From AP-15 sp963747735 (GTDB lineage: Bacteria; Pseudomonadota; Alphaproteobacteria; ATCC43930; CGMCC-115725), in contig CAVVGE010000026.1 of assembly GCA_963747735.1 (NCBI GenBank), positions 55,081 through 119,080 on the forward strand: a stretch of 64,000 bases of DNA, in the 5' to 3' direction. A model generated the notes under the pieces. It was given only the letters and a program-made list of their open reading frames with translations, searched no databases and was not told where the DNA came from. Below are positions 53,145 to 62,002 of the stretch, piece after piece. Numbering within the stretch: the first letter of the stretch is position 1; every line of letters starts with the position of its first letter. A program made the position numbers and the translations under genes.

Positions 53145-54602
53145 TCAGCGGTCGATGCCGCCCATGCAGAGGTATTTGACTTCGAGGTATTCTTCGATGC
53201 CGTAGTGAGAGCCTTCGCGGCCGATGCCCAATTCCTTCATGCCGCCGAAAGGCGCGATCTCGGTCGAGATGATGCCTTCGTTGATGCCGACGATGCCGTA
53301 TTCGAGGGCCTCGGCGACGCGCCAGATGCGGCCGATGTCGCGGCTGTAGAAATAGGCGGCGAGGCCGAATTCGGTGTCGTTCGCCATCCGCATCGCGTCG
53401 GCCTCGGTCTGGAAGCGGTAGAGCGGGGCGACCGGACCAAAGGTCTCCTCGCGGGTGATCATCATGTCGGTGGTGACGCCGGTCAGCACCGTCGGCTCGT
53501 AAAAGCTGCCGCCCAACGCGCTGCGCTTGCCGCCGATCACCACCTTGGCGCCCTTTTTCAGCGCATCGGCGACATGGGCCTCGACCTTTTCAATCGCTTT
53601 CATGTCGATCAAGGGGCCGATCACGGCACCCGGCTCGAACCCGCCCGCGACCTTCATCGCCCCCGCCGCCTCGGCCAATCGCTTGGTAAAGGCGTCGTAA
53701 ACGCCGTCCTGCACCAGGATGCGGTTGGCGCACACACAGGTCTGCCCGGCGTTCCGGTATTTGGAGGCGATCGCCCCCTTGACCGCCATCTCGATGTCGG
53801 CGTCGTCGAACACAATAAAGGGCGCGTTGCCGCCCAATTCCAGCGACATCTTCTTGACCGTGCCGGCGCACTGCTCCATCAAGAGCTTGCCGATCTCGGT
53901 CGAGCCGGTAAAGGAGAGCTTGCGCACGACGGGGTTCGAGGTCATCTCGCCGCCGATCTCCTTCGCACCACCCGTGACGCAGGAGAGCACCCCTTTTGGC
54001 ACCCCGGCGCGCTCGGCCAATTCACACAGAGCGAGCGCCGAGAATGGTGTGGCGGTCGCCGGCTTCACCACCATCGTGCAACCCGCGGCCAAAGCCGGGC
54101 CGGCCTTGCGGGTAATCATCGCCGACGGAAAGTTCCACGGCGTGATCGCGGCGGTGACGCCGATTGGCTCCTTGGTCACGATGATGCGCTTGTCGGATGC
54201 GTGCGCCGGGATCGTGTCGCCATAGACGCGTTTTCCCTCCTCGCCAAACCATTCGATAAAGGCCGCGGCATAGGCGATCTCGCCCTTCGACTCGGACAAG
54301 GGCTTCCCCTGCTCGGCGGTCATCAGGGTCGCCAGGTCCTCCTGGTTCGCCATCATCAGGTCGAACCAGCGGCGCAGCACCTGGGCGCGCTCCTTGGCGG
54401 TCTTGGCACGCCAGGCCGGCAATGCCTTGTCGGCCGCCTCGATCGCCCGGCGGGTCTCTTCGGCGCCCATCCGCGGCACGCTGCCGAGGGTTTCGCCGGT
54501 CGCGGGGTCGGTCACCGGGATCGTGCCGCGGTTCAGCGCGTCGGTCCACGCGCCGTCGATATAGCATTGCTGGCGGAACAGCTTCGCGTCCGAAAGCTTC
54601 AT
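53145..54602 (-). CDS. gabD: NAD(P)-dependent succinate-semialdehyde dehydrogenase
   Basis: This 485-residue aldehyde dehydrogenase has ITPWNFPSAMITRKAGPALA, KPATATPFSALALCELAERA, FTGSTEIGKLLMEQ, the general base in SLELGGNAPFIVFDDAD and the nucleophile in NAGQTCVCANR. FQTEADAMRMANDTEFGLAA completes the SSADH-type pattern. The ATG at 54602 (MKLSDAKLFRQQCYIDG) has GGGAGG 8 bases upstream. The first 60 bases and the leader are duplicated, in damaged form, in front of the GMC gene at 56574-56660. It oxidises succinate semialdehyde to succinate. Confidence 0.94.
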   Translation of the reverse strand: MKLSDAKLFRQQCYIDGAWTDALNRGTIPVTDPATGETLGSVPRMGAEETRRAIEAADKALPAWRAKTAKERAQVLRRWFDLMMANQEDLATLMTAEQGKPLSESKGEIAYAAAFIEWFGEEGKRVYGDTIPAHASDKRIIVTKEPIGVTAAITPWNFPSAMITRKAGPALAAGCTMVVKPATATPFSALALCELAERAGVPKGVLSCVTGGAKEIGGEMTSNPVVRKLSFTGSTEIGKLLMEQCAGTVKKMSLELGGNAPFIVFDDADIEMAVKGAIASKYRNAGQTCVCANRILVQDGVYDAFTKRLAEAAGAMKVAGGFEPGAVIGPLIDMKAIEKVEAHVADALKKGAKVVIGGKRSALGGSFYEPTVLTGVTTDMMITREETFGPVAPLYRFQTEADAMRMANDTEFGLAAYFYSRDIGRIWRVAEALEYGIVGINEGIISTEIAPFGGMKELGIGREGSHYGIEEYLEVKYLCMGGIDR

Positions 54603-54757
54603 CGCGCACACCTCCCTCGTTCGCGGGCTCCTGGCCGACCCGACAGGTGATAGGTAAAGAGCGGCCGGCGCGTTGGCAAGGCGCGCCCGGGGCGCCCGCC
54701 CTCTCGACGGCCCACTTCAAATCGCCGAGCGGAACGCTTGCCGCAGCGCCGCGCCGG

Positions 54758-56573
54758 TCAGGCCCAGCGCCTGGCGAGGAGCTCCCCGGCGCGGTCGGCG
54801 ACGGCCATGATCGTGCCGACCGGATGTGCGGTCACCGGCGCCGGCAAGAGCGAGGCGTCGACCACCGCGACGTTCGATGTGCCGCGCAGGATCAGGGTTT
54901 TGGGATCGACGCCGCCTTTGTCTTCGCTCAGCGCCGCGGTGCCGCCAAAATGATTGACGATCAGCCGGTTGAAGTAGATGCCGTGGGCCGGCGACGGCCC
55001 GGTCACGTAGCGGCGGATGTCGGCGAGCTTGTCGGGGTTCAAATGCGGGTGGCTCGGGCCGCCCGGACCGAACCGGATTTCGAGCCCCCGATCGCGGGCA
55101 AAGAGCCGGATCATGTCGGCGACCGCCCGCGTCATCAGCGCCGTGTCCTTGTCGCCCGCCTGGGTAGCGGGCAGGTAGACGTCGGGGGCGATGACATTGC
55201 CCTTTGCATCGAGGCTGACGATGCCGCGCGCCTTCGGATCGAGCAGCATGACAAAGGCCGACAAGGTGCTCGGTCCATAATAAAGCCCGCCCGGCGTGCC
55301 GGCGCCGTTCGGATTGAGAAAGATCTCGACATCGGGGATCTTGCCGGCGCTGGCGTAGTTCAGGATCGAGACCGGCTGATATTGCGCATAAGGGCCGCGG
55401 CCGCTCGCGAGATAGGCTTTCAAATCGGCCGCGTTCCCGGCGTAATCGCCATAGTCGTAGGCCCGGTAGGAGACCGGGCCGCCGTAATCGTAGGTCACCA
55501 TCGTCAGGACATGGTCGAAGACGCCGACGCCGACCCGCGGATTGTCGATCGCGAATTTGGTGCGCGGCCCGTGCGGAAAAAACTCTGCCTCGCGGCCGCT
55601 GGGGCCGATGCCGCTCAGCAGGAGGAGGCGCGGCGTGGCGAGCGCTCCCGCGGCCAGCACCAAAAATCCGCCGGAGCGCAGCCGCGCCAGGCCGGGCGTC
55701 GCCGGCAACGACTGGTCGAGGCCGCCGCGCATTTTATAGTGCACGGCCCGCGCCGTCCCGGCGGTGTCGAATTCGATCCGGTCGGCCTTGCTGAAAGGCA
55801 GAATCTCGAGGCCCGGCGACGGCTCGCCGCCCCGGTCGAACTGAGCCGAAATACCCACTGACCGGCCCCGCGCGCCGCCCGCCTGTCGCCGCCACGTAAG
55901 GCCGGCTGTAAACCCCGGGCGGCCGGAACGGCAGGCTCGTGTTGGCCGAGATCCAACCGGCGGCGGCATAGAGCGGGTGGGCGATCCGCGCCGGGCCGGT
56001 ATTGTAGGCGATCCCATCCGGGGATGGCGTATTGGTTACCGGGACACGCTGGCGCACGCGATCGAAATGCGGCCACAGATCGTTCCATTGCCAGCCCTTG
56101 GGCCAGGCATTGTCGAATACTTCCTTCGGGTTGGTCTGAAACAGCATGCCGTTGAACATGCTGTTGCCGCCGAGCCCGATGCCCTGAAAGGTGAACCCCG
56201 TCTCGGTCAGCTGATAGGGCGCGCCCAGCGGCATATGGGCGATCTGGGAATATTCGCCCGGGACGTCGAAGATCGTCGGGCCGCGCCGGCCGCGCGGCAG
56301 CCAGGGCGGAAAATCGGCGCCGCCGATCGCCGCAGCGGTCGGCCCGCCGGCTTCGATGATCAGGATGCGCTTGCGGCCCTGACTGGCGGATTGGAGCCGG
56401 GCGGCGACGATGGCGCCCGCGGTCCCACCGCCGACAAAGATCGCGTCGTAGAGGCCGGCGGGCCGGGTGACGGCCCGAGCCGCAAACGGGCCGATGCCGA
56501 GACCGGAGCCCACTCCCAGCGCGAGGCCCGCCTGCCCCAGAAAGCGCCGGCGACTGACCCGCGGGGCGGTCAT
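54758..56573 (-). pseudogene. GMC-type FAD oxidoreductase with Tat signal, split by a +1 frameshift
   Basis: The N-terminal part starts MTAPRVSRRRFLGQAGLALG (twin-arginine signal) and has the FAD loop DAIFVGGGTAGAIVAARL plus PLGAPYQLTETGFTFQGIGL and GGNSMFNGMLFQ. After about 55838 the frame moves by one and continues DRGGEPSPGLEILPFSKADR, FLVLAAGALATPRLLLLSGI, and the C-terminal HFGGTAALSE and TAHPVGTIMAVADRAGELLA with the catalytic His. Deleting one base in GTTCGACC (coding strand) gives a normal cholesterol-oxidase-like GMC enzyme of about 605 residues. The ATG overlaps the stop of a short leader ORF. Confidence 0.8.
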
Positions 56574-56660
56574 CCGCGCACCGGCGCGCTCGCCGTCGAT
56601 CCGGCATTGCTGCGGAAAAAGTTCTGATCTTCGAGCGTCATTGCGCACACCTCCCTGGTT
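56570..56660 (-). pseudogene. 5' fragment of a second succinate-semialdehyde dehydrogenase gene, now a 23-aa leader ORF
   Basis: GGGAGGTGTGCGCAATGA and the next 55 bases closely match the leader and start of gabD at 54602 (GGGAGGTGTGCGCGATGA). The encoded MTLEDQNFFR, then one frame over QQCRIDGE, corresponds to the SSADH N-terminus (KLFRQQCYIDGA in gabD). A one-base deletion moves it out of frame, giving a 23-residue ORF (56641-56570) whose TGA overlaps the GMC start codon (ATGA). The GMC gene thus appears to use the captured ribosome binding site by coupling. Confidence 0.7.
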
Positions 56661-56813
56661 CGGCCGAGCGATAGGTAGGGCCGTCCCCGATCTTTTGGCA
56701 AGATTGCCGGCCGGCGCCCGGGCGACACCGGCTTGCGTTTGGCGCGCATGGCGCCGCCTTCTTACAACCGTCATCAAAGCGTGCTATGCGCGCGCACCAA
56801 TCGAGGGGGGACG

Positions 56814-58364
56814 ATGACGATCCTCAGACGGAGCTTGCTCAAATCATTGGCGGCGGCGGGTGGCGGCGCGCTCATCGCTCCCGGCCTGATGCAGCCGCTG
56901 CGGGCCGCCGCGCCGGCAGCGCCCGATCTCGCGAGCTTGCGCGACAAGATCGACCACATCGTCGTGATCTTTCAGGAAAACCGCAGCTTCGACCATTATT
57001 TCGGCGCCTATCGGCCGGCCAATGGCGGCGCGGTCGCCAACCTCCTCGACAAGGACGGCAATATCGACCCGCGTTTTACCGGCCTACAGAAGAATGCCGC
57101 CGGCGCGCCCTACAAATATTTGCCGGTCCCCTATCAGGTGCCGGGGTTTGCCGGCGCCTTGCTCGAAAACCGGCCGTTCCACCTGGCTCCTTACATTCCG
57201 GCCGGCGGCAACGTGCTGTGGGACCCGCAGCACCATTTCTTCCGCATGTGGGCGCAAATGGACGGGGGTGCGATGGACCGGTTCGTCGCGCTGGCGCTCG
57301 CCGGCAAGCATACCCTGCTCGAAAACGGGCCGCTGACCGACCGCGCCGATCAGATGTTCGCGCAATCCACACCATCGGGCGCGGTCGTCGGCTTTTACGA
57401 CCGGGGCGATCTTCCCGACTACCATCATCTCGCCGACGAATACGTCCTCTTCGACCATTTCTTTCAGGCGATGTCGGGCGGCTCGACCGGCAACGCGCTT
57501 TATCTGGTCGCGGCCCGCTCGGCCGTGCGGATGAACCCGCCGCCAAAAAAAGTCGGCAGCCTCGACCCGCCGATTTTCGACAGGCCCTATGACAAGGCGG
57601 GCATCATGATCAATGACCTGCCGCCGGTGAACGGCCCGACCGAAGTATTCATGGGGCCGCTCGATTTGAGCCCGCCGCCCGACGAGCAGACCTATCCCAA
57701 TATCGGCGACCGGCTCAATGCCGCCGGGCTCGATTGGGCCTGGTACAACGAGGGCTGGAACCTGGTCAAGCCTTGGGCGCTGAAGACTGCGTTCGGCCCC
57801 GGCGACGGCTCGATCGTTATCGATGCGCCGTGGACGTATTTGTCGCACCACAACCCGTTCCAGTACTATCCGAGCTGGTTCGGCAACGTCAGAGCCGGCC
57901 ATATCCGCGACGCCGAAGACTTTTTCGAGGATTTGAAGACCGGCAAGCTGCCGCGCGTCTCGTTTATCAAGGCGACCGGCGGGCATGACGAGCACCCGGC
58001 CAACTCCGCCCCGCGCTGGGGCCAGGCCTGGGTCATGCGCCTTTTGCAGGCGCTGGGCGCGAGCCCGCTTTGGGGCAAGACCGCCGCGGTCGTGACCTAT
58101 GACGAGGGCGGCGGGTTGTGGGACCATGTCGCCCCGCCGCACCCCGACGCCTATGGCTGCGGCACCCGCGTCCCGGCCATGCTGATCGGCCCGTGGTCGC
58201 GGCGCGGCTATATCGACCACCATATCGCCGACACCACCTCGGTCCTGGCATTGATCGAAGCCCGCTTCGGCCTCGCTCCCTTGCAGCAGCGCGACGCCCA
58301 AGCCTACAACCTCACCGCCGGCCTCGATTTCACCCAACCCCCCCGCCCGCCCGCCTTCGGCTGA
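56814..58364 (+). CDS. exported phosphoesterase, phospholipase C/acid phosphatase (PF04185) family
   Basis: This 516-residue protein of the AcpA/PlcC superfamily has the active-site start DHIVVIFQENRSFDHYFGAY with the metal-binding Glu-Asn, DYHHLADEYVLFDHFFQAMS, FIKATGGHDEHPANS and VVTYDEGGGLWDHVAPPHPD near the end. The N-terminus MTILRRSLLKSLAAAGGGAL has an RRxxLK Tat-like signal. It could act as a phospholipase C or acid phosphatase; the substrate is not decided. A diverged remnant of a similar gene end occurs at 63432, on the far side of the accessory island that starts just after this stop. Confidence 0.9.
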   Translation: MTILRRSLLKSLAAAGGGALIAPGLMQPLRAAAPAAPDLASLRDKIDHIVVIFQENRSFDHYFGAYRPANGGAVANLLDKDGNIDPRFTGLQKNAAGAPYKYLPVPYQVPGFAGALLENRPFHLAPYIPAGGNVLWDPQHHFFRMWAQMDGGAMDRFVALALAGKHTLLENGPLTDRADQMFAQSTPSGAVVGFYDRGDLPDYHHLADEYVLFDHFFQAMSGGSTGNALYLVAARSAVRMNPPPKKVGSLDPPIFDRPYDKAGIMINDLPPVNGPTEVFMGPLDLSPPPDEQTYPNIGDRLNAAGLDWAWYNEGWNLVKPWALKTAFGPGDGSIVIDAPWTYLSHHNPFQYYPSWFGNVRAGHIRDAEDFFEDLKTGKLPRVSFIKATGGHDEHPANSAPRWGQAWVMRLLQALGASPLWGKTAAVVTYDEGGGLWDHVAPPHPDAYGCGTRVPAMLIGPWSRRGYIDHHIADTTSVLALIEARFGLAPLQQRDAQAYNLTAGLDFTQPPRPPAFG

Positions 58365-58395
58365 CCCGTCGCCTTGGCGGCACGACCGGCACCGT

Positions 58396-58473
58396 GTCAT
58401 AACTAAAGAAAAACAAGATTTATGACGAAGCTTCTTGCTCTCGGAAAATCAGGCGCTTAGTTTCGTCATAAAT
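58396..58473. promoter_or_regulatory. inverted-repeat (res-like) site at the resolvase start
   Basis: TTTATGACGAAG (58419-58430) and TTTCGTCATAAA (58461-58472) are an inverted pair. With flanking bases it is 13 of 14 matches, with 28 bases between arms. A third related half-site GTCATAA lies at 58396-58402. The right arm covers the start codon of the resolvase. The arrangement fits a Tn3-type resolvase res site that also represses the resolvase gene (inference). Confidence 0.6.
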
Positions 58474-59044
58474 GAGTCTCAAAACGAAACCCCCAAAACG
58501 GCTGATCGGCTACGCCCGAGTCAGCACCCAGCAACAAGACCTTGCGCGGCAGACCAAGGCGCTAAAGCGCCTCGGTTGCGCCGTGATCTATTCCGACACG
58601 GCATCCGGCAAAAGCATGGCCGGACGCCCGCAGCTCGCCTGCGCCCTCGATGACCTCGACACCGGCGACGAGCTTGTGATTGCCGAATGGGATCGCGCCA
58701 CGCGCTCGATGTGGGACGGTTTGCAGATCATCAAAGCCGTGATCGACGCCGGAGCCGCGATCAAGGTTCTCGACCGCAGCTATATCGACCTCACCACCCC
58801 TATGGGGCGCGGTTTCATGGCGATGATGTCGGCAATGGCCGAGGACGAACGATTGCGGATCATCAAGCGCACCCATGAAGGCCGACAGATTGCGCGCGCC
58901 AAAGGCGTCAGGATGGGGCGCAAGCCGAAACTCACGCCGCACCAGATCAAGGAGGCGCGGCAGCGCCTCGCCAAGGGCGAGCCGACGCGCGACCTCGCCA
59001 AGAGCTACGGCGTCAGCGTCAGCACGATTTCGAGGCTTGCGTGA
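58472..59044 (+). CDS. serine recombinase (Tn3-type resolvase/invertase)
   Basis: This 190-residue resolvase has the catalytic Ser18 in IGYARVSTQQQDLARQTKAL, DELVIAEWDRATRSM, MGRGFMAMMSAMAEDERLRI and RTHEGRQIARAKGVRMGRKP. It ends in a helix-turn-helix (TRDLAKSYGVSVSTISRLA) that binds the res repeats. Length and domains are complete. It marks the left border of the accessory island, directly after the phosphoesterase gene. Its stop overlaps the GTG of the next gene. Confidence 0.93.
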   Translation: MSLKTKPPKRLIGYARVSTQQQDLARQTKALKRLGCAVIYSDTASGKSMAGRPQLACALDDLDTGDELVIAEWDRATRSMWDGLQIIKAVIDAGAAIKVLDRSYIDLTTPMGRGFMAMMSAMAEDERLRIIKRTHEGRQIARAKGVRMGRKPKLTPHQIKEARQRLAKGEPTRDLAKSYGVSVSTISRLA

Positions 59045-59892
59045 CACTTGATTCGAAGTGGCTTGAACCGACCGGCTTAGGCCGGAGGTATATTTCAGAA
59101 AACAGGAGATTTTTTCAGTTGGCCAAATTTACAATTCCAGTGCGGTGTTACTGGTTTGCATATGGCATATTGGTGGTCTTCGCCATCATTGTGATTTTGT
59201 TATATCGACAAGAAATTGGAAAATGGGCTAATGCTCATCACAACGCTATCGAGGCGGTTTCCGCTTTAGGTTCCTTTATATTCGCGGCGGTTTTGACCGT
59301 TTCGACAATCGGACTGTGGATCGTAACTCGGACTGCTTCAAACGCGGCAAAAAAATCAGCTGATATAGCGGAACAAACGCTGTATGTGACTCAAAGGGCG
59401 TATGTGTCCGTCAAACCGAAGTGGTCGATAGAGGTCAACAAACTTGATAGCTCCATAGTAAACGTCGGATTCTGGATGGTTAAAGAAAACCAAGGGGAGA
59501 CCCCTGCCGTAAATATGATAAATCGCACTGCCGCAACCTTTCTGCTTAAAAGAGATGGAACCCCGTTTACCTACGCCAAAAGTGTCGATCATGATGTTCC
59601 CGAAGTTCCCGTGACTATTGGGCCACGATCCGACCTTACCACGGAGACACATAGGTTTTCTATACATCATATGCAAGCAATTAAAGAAGGAACAGCAGAA
59701 CTATTTTTAGCGGGTTGGTTGGAGTATGATGATATTTTTGAAGGAACGCCAACACATGGGGTAGAATGGTGTTTTATTGTAGTAATAGAAGGCAATTTGC
59801 GGCCCGATGAATGCCACGCACGATTTGATATTCACGGACAACATAACCGATACTATGAATGCCCTCCGGAACACCGCCGGAGCAGAGCGTGA
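59041..59892 (+). CDS. two-helix membrane protein of unknown function, A+T-rich
   Basis: This 283-residue protein has two transmembrane helices near the N-terminus (YWFAYGILVVFAIIVILLY and AVSALGSFIFAAVLTVSTIG) followed by a soluble domain starting TQRAYVSVKPKWSIEVN, with ENQGETPAVNMI and AGWLEYDDIFEGTPTHGVEW. This is the pattern of a widespread uncharacterised family often found in genomic islands. Codon use is clearly richer in A and T than the flanks, a sign of transfer. The GTG start overlaps the resolvase stop by 4 bp. I cannot assign a function; membership in a defence module with the TIR-like gene is only a guess. Confidence 0.75.
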   Translation: MTLDSKWLEPTGLGRRYISENRRFFQLAKFTIPVRCYWFAYGILVVFAIIVILLYRQEIGKWANAHHNAIEAVSALGSFIFAAVLTVSTIGLWIVTRTASNAAKKSADIAEQTLYVTQRAYVSVKPKWSIEVNKLDSSIVNVGFWMVKENQGETPAVNMINRTAATFLLKRDGTPFTYAKSVDHDVPEVPVTIGPRSDLTTETHRFSIHHMQAIKEGTAELFLAGWLEYDDIFEGTPTHGVEWCFIVVIEGNLRPDECHARFDIHGQHNRYYECPPEHRRSRA

Positions 59893-59928
59893 TGATTTTA
59901 CACGCCAGTGGGCCTTGTCGTAACATCC

Positions 59929-60115
59929 GTGCCAAAAGTGACGATCTGAAATCTGCGCTGTTTCAATCGGTTGCGCCTGAAGCTGTCGCGATGGAGGCCG
60001 CCGCGGAGCCCTTGCTGTCGAAAAGCTGACTCTCTCGCCATATCAATGGATTGCAACAGGCATACAAACGCAACCTATTGAAACAGCGCGACTTTCAGAT
60101 CGGCACTTTTGGCAC
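59929..60115. mobile_element. 187-bp MITE-like element with 47-bp terminal inverted repeats
   Basis: The left repeat (59929-59975, beginning GTGCCAAAAGTGACGATCTG) and the right repeat (60069-60115, ending CAGATCGGCACTTTTGGCAC) are inverted copies with about six mismatches in 47 bases. The 93 bases between them encode nothing. The right repeat forms the last codons of the truncated HNH gene, so the element inserted into that gene. No transposase of matching ends is in the window. Confidence 0.75.
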
Positions 60116-60336
60116 GAAGGATCGTACTCGCTGTGATGGGGCATGCACATCCACGCGAGATTATCTTCCGTTCCGTTGGACGGGTTCTTATCGAGGTGGG
60201 CGATTTGCCCCGCCTTCTCAGTCAAGTCCCCGTCGAGGTGGAAACAAAGCGAACATCGCCGGGCGCTCTTGGTCAGCACCGCAGTCTCGGTCGCAGAGGG
60301 AACCGCTTTTCGAGGTGATTTTTTGCCGGTGGCCAT
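60043..60336 (-). pseudogene. HNH-type nuclease domain gene truncated by the MITE-like element
   Basis: The 97-residue product has a recognisable HNH-like core, KSARRCSLCFHLDGDLTEKA, GQIAHLDKNPSNGTEDN and LAWMCMPHHSEYD, with paired Cys and His residues. The last 22 codons after HHSEYD come from the inverted repeat of the mobile element, so the native C-terminus is missing. Such HNH proteins occur in phage-defence and mobile islands. It is transcribed toward the resolvase side, downstream of the TIR-like gene on the same strand. Confidence 0.7.
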
Positions 60337-60410
60337 AAAGCTTCAATCCGTGTGCGGCGTGGTGGCGGGCCTTTTCCAGAACATCGATGTTTGCCATGAC
60401 CAGCGGATTT

Positions 60411-61316
60411 TCAGGTTCTATCGATCATCCCCGACGCTGCCAATTCTTTACCGATGTCGACCACCAACTCCGATATTTGCACCTTGAAACGCTTTTGCAC
60501 GATCCCACCAAAATCTGAGAACATTGAGGTTCCTTCTTTAAGCAACAGCATGACCGATGAGCGTTGAAGCCGTCCACAGAACCATCCCAGTTCATAAATT
60601 ACATTGGGGCGTGCCTGTAGATACGTATCCGCACCCGAGCGCACTTCGTCGTCTGGTGTAAACAACGCTACTGCATAACTGCATGTTTCAGCGTAGTGTT
60701 CAAATTTCTCGATTACGGTCTTTCCAAAGTCCGGTTGTTCGTTAAGTATGAGTGGTTTGAGCCGAAAATTATTTCCAATAATATCTTTCAACTCGCGCCA
60801 CTTGGCTTCGTCTCGCCCGTGAATTATGAAGACATTTTCCTTTACACGTAGGTGTTCTTCTGCCTGTTTTTTTGAAAAGAGTGCAGGGTTTCTGGTGAAG
60901 CGGGTATGGGCCGCGCGAATGATGGAGAGAATTGTCTCGACACTTCGATACGATGGACTCCCTACGTAATTTTGAGTACCCGCGTTGAAGTGTAGTATTA
61001 TGTTACTGCTGTATGAATTGGTACCAATAGCATCTATGAATAGGTCGGATATTTCTAAGATAAGTTGGGAATACGTACCCAAATCGGTCGGATCAATGCT
61101 TATATTGCCACGGTGATCTGTACCGCGAAACCGAGATAGGATGCCGGAGAGGCGGCTTTCATATCGCGCTATTGCACCTAAGAACTGCTCTACGTCCAAA
61201 ATTAATCTCCCATGGCCGAGGAGATAATGGTGCCCGGTGAAGAGCGAACCCTCGCGGCCCTCATCACCTTGGGCGGTCATCACCGCTTCGGGCAAGACCT
61301 GATTTTCCAAAATCAC
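60411..61316 (-). CDS. TIR-like domain protein (PF10137/CAP12-type nucleotide-binding)
   Basis: This 301-residue protein has a C-terminal TIR-like domain (about 160-295): NVFIIHGRDEAKWRELKDII, KPLILNEQPDFGKTVIEKFE, YAVALFTPDDEV and RPNVIYELGWFCGRL, with Glu242 where TIR NADases have their catalytic Glu. It matches the predicted TIR-like nucleotide-binding family seen as effector in CBASS (Cap12) and Pycsar (PycTIR). The N-terminal 155 residues (SYSSNIILHF, YVGSPSYRSVETILSIIRAA) are not a STING or cyclic-nucleotide domain I recognise. The start is GTG at 61316 or ATG at 61280. The region is A+T-rich. Confidence 0.82.
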   Translation of the reverse strand: MILENQVLPEAVMTAQGDEGREGSLFTGHHYLLGHGRLILDVEQFLGAIARYESRLSGILSRFRGTDHRGNISIDPTDLGTYSQLILEISDLFIDAIGTNSYSSNIILHFNAGTQNYVGSPSYRSVETILSIIRAAHTRFTRNPALFSKKQAEEHLRVKENVFIIHGRDEAKWRELKDIIGNNFRLKPLILNEQPDFGKTVIEKFEHYAETCSYAVALFTPDDEVRSGADTYLQARPNVIYELGWFCGRLQRSSVMLLLKEGTSMFSDFGGIVQKRFKVQISELVVDIGKELAASGMIDRT

Positions 61317-61978
61317 GAATTATGCGTTCACCTGATGTAGCGGCAACGTACAAATGTCAGTGCCGTCCAATTTAAAAATGTCAGTCTCCTCGGCTTTTTG
61401 GCGAGCTGTGGGGGGCGGCGTCGATGACGGTGTTGAGCGTGAGCGATGGCGAGCTGCGGCGTCTTGAGGTGTTGCGCGACGTCGATCGTGGAGGTCTGCC
61501 GGTGCGTGCGGCCGCGCAGCTGTTAGGGCGCAGCGAGCGCCAGGTGTGGCGGTTGTTGAAGGCGTTTCGGGGTGACGGCGTTGCGGGTTTGATCTCGAAG
61601 AAGCGCGGTCGGCCGAGCAACCGCCGGACGGCAGCCTCGGTACGCGCCGCGGTGCTGTGGGTCGTGCGCCACAACTATGCCGATTTCGGGCCGACCCTGG
61701 CCGCCGAGAAGCTCGTCGCCGAGCACGGCTTTGCGTTCTCCAGCGAGACCTTGCGGAAGTGGATGATCGCCGACGGGCTATGGCTCGATCGCAAGCAGCG
61801 GCGCCGGCGGGTCCACCAGCCGCGCCCGCGGCGCGAGTGCGTCGGCGAGCTGGTGCAGGTCGACGGCAGCGAGCATTGGTGGTTTGAGGATCGCGGGCCG
61901 CAATGCACCCTGTTGGTATTTGTCGACGACGCGACCAGCGGGCTGATGCATCTGCAATTTGTCGAGAGCGAGTCGACC

Positions 61979-62002
61979 CCTGTTCGAGCCAGGGGCAGGC
62001 TC
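61979..62002 (+). repeat. 24-bp hairpin insert, copy 1
   Basis: CCTGTTCGAGCCAGGGGCAG followed by GCTC interrupts the sequence ...GAGTCGACC / TTCGCCTAT... of the transposase gene. With the preceding C residues it forms the stem CCCCTG-TTCGAGC-CAGGGG. It adds eight codons without changing frame. An inverted copy lies at 62195. Confidence 0.8.
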
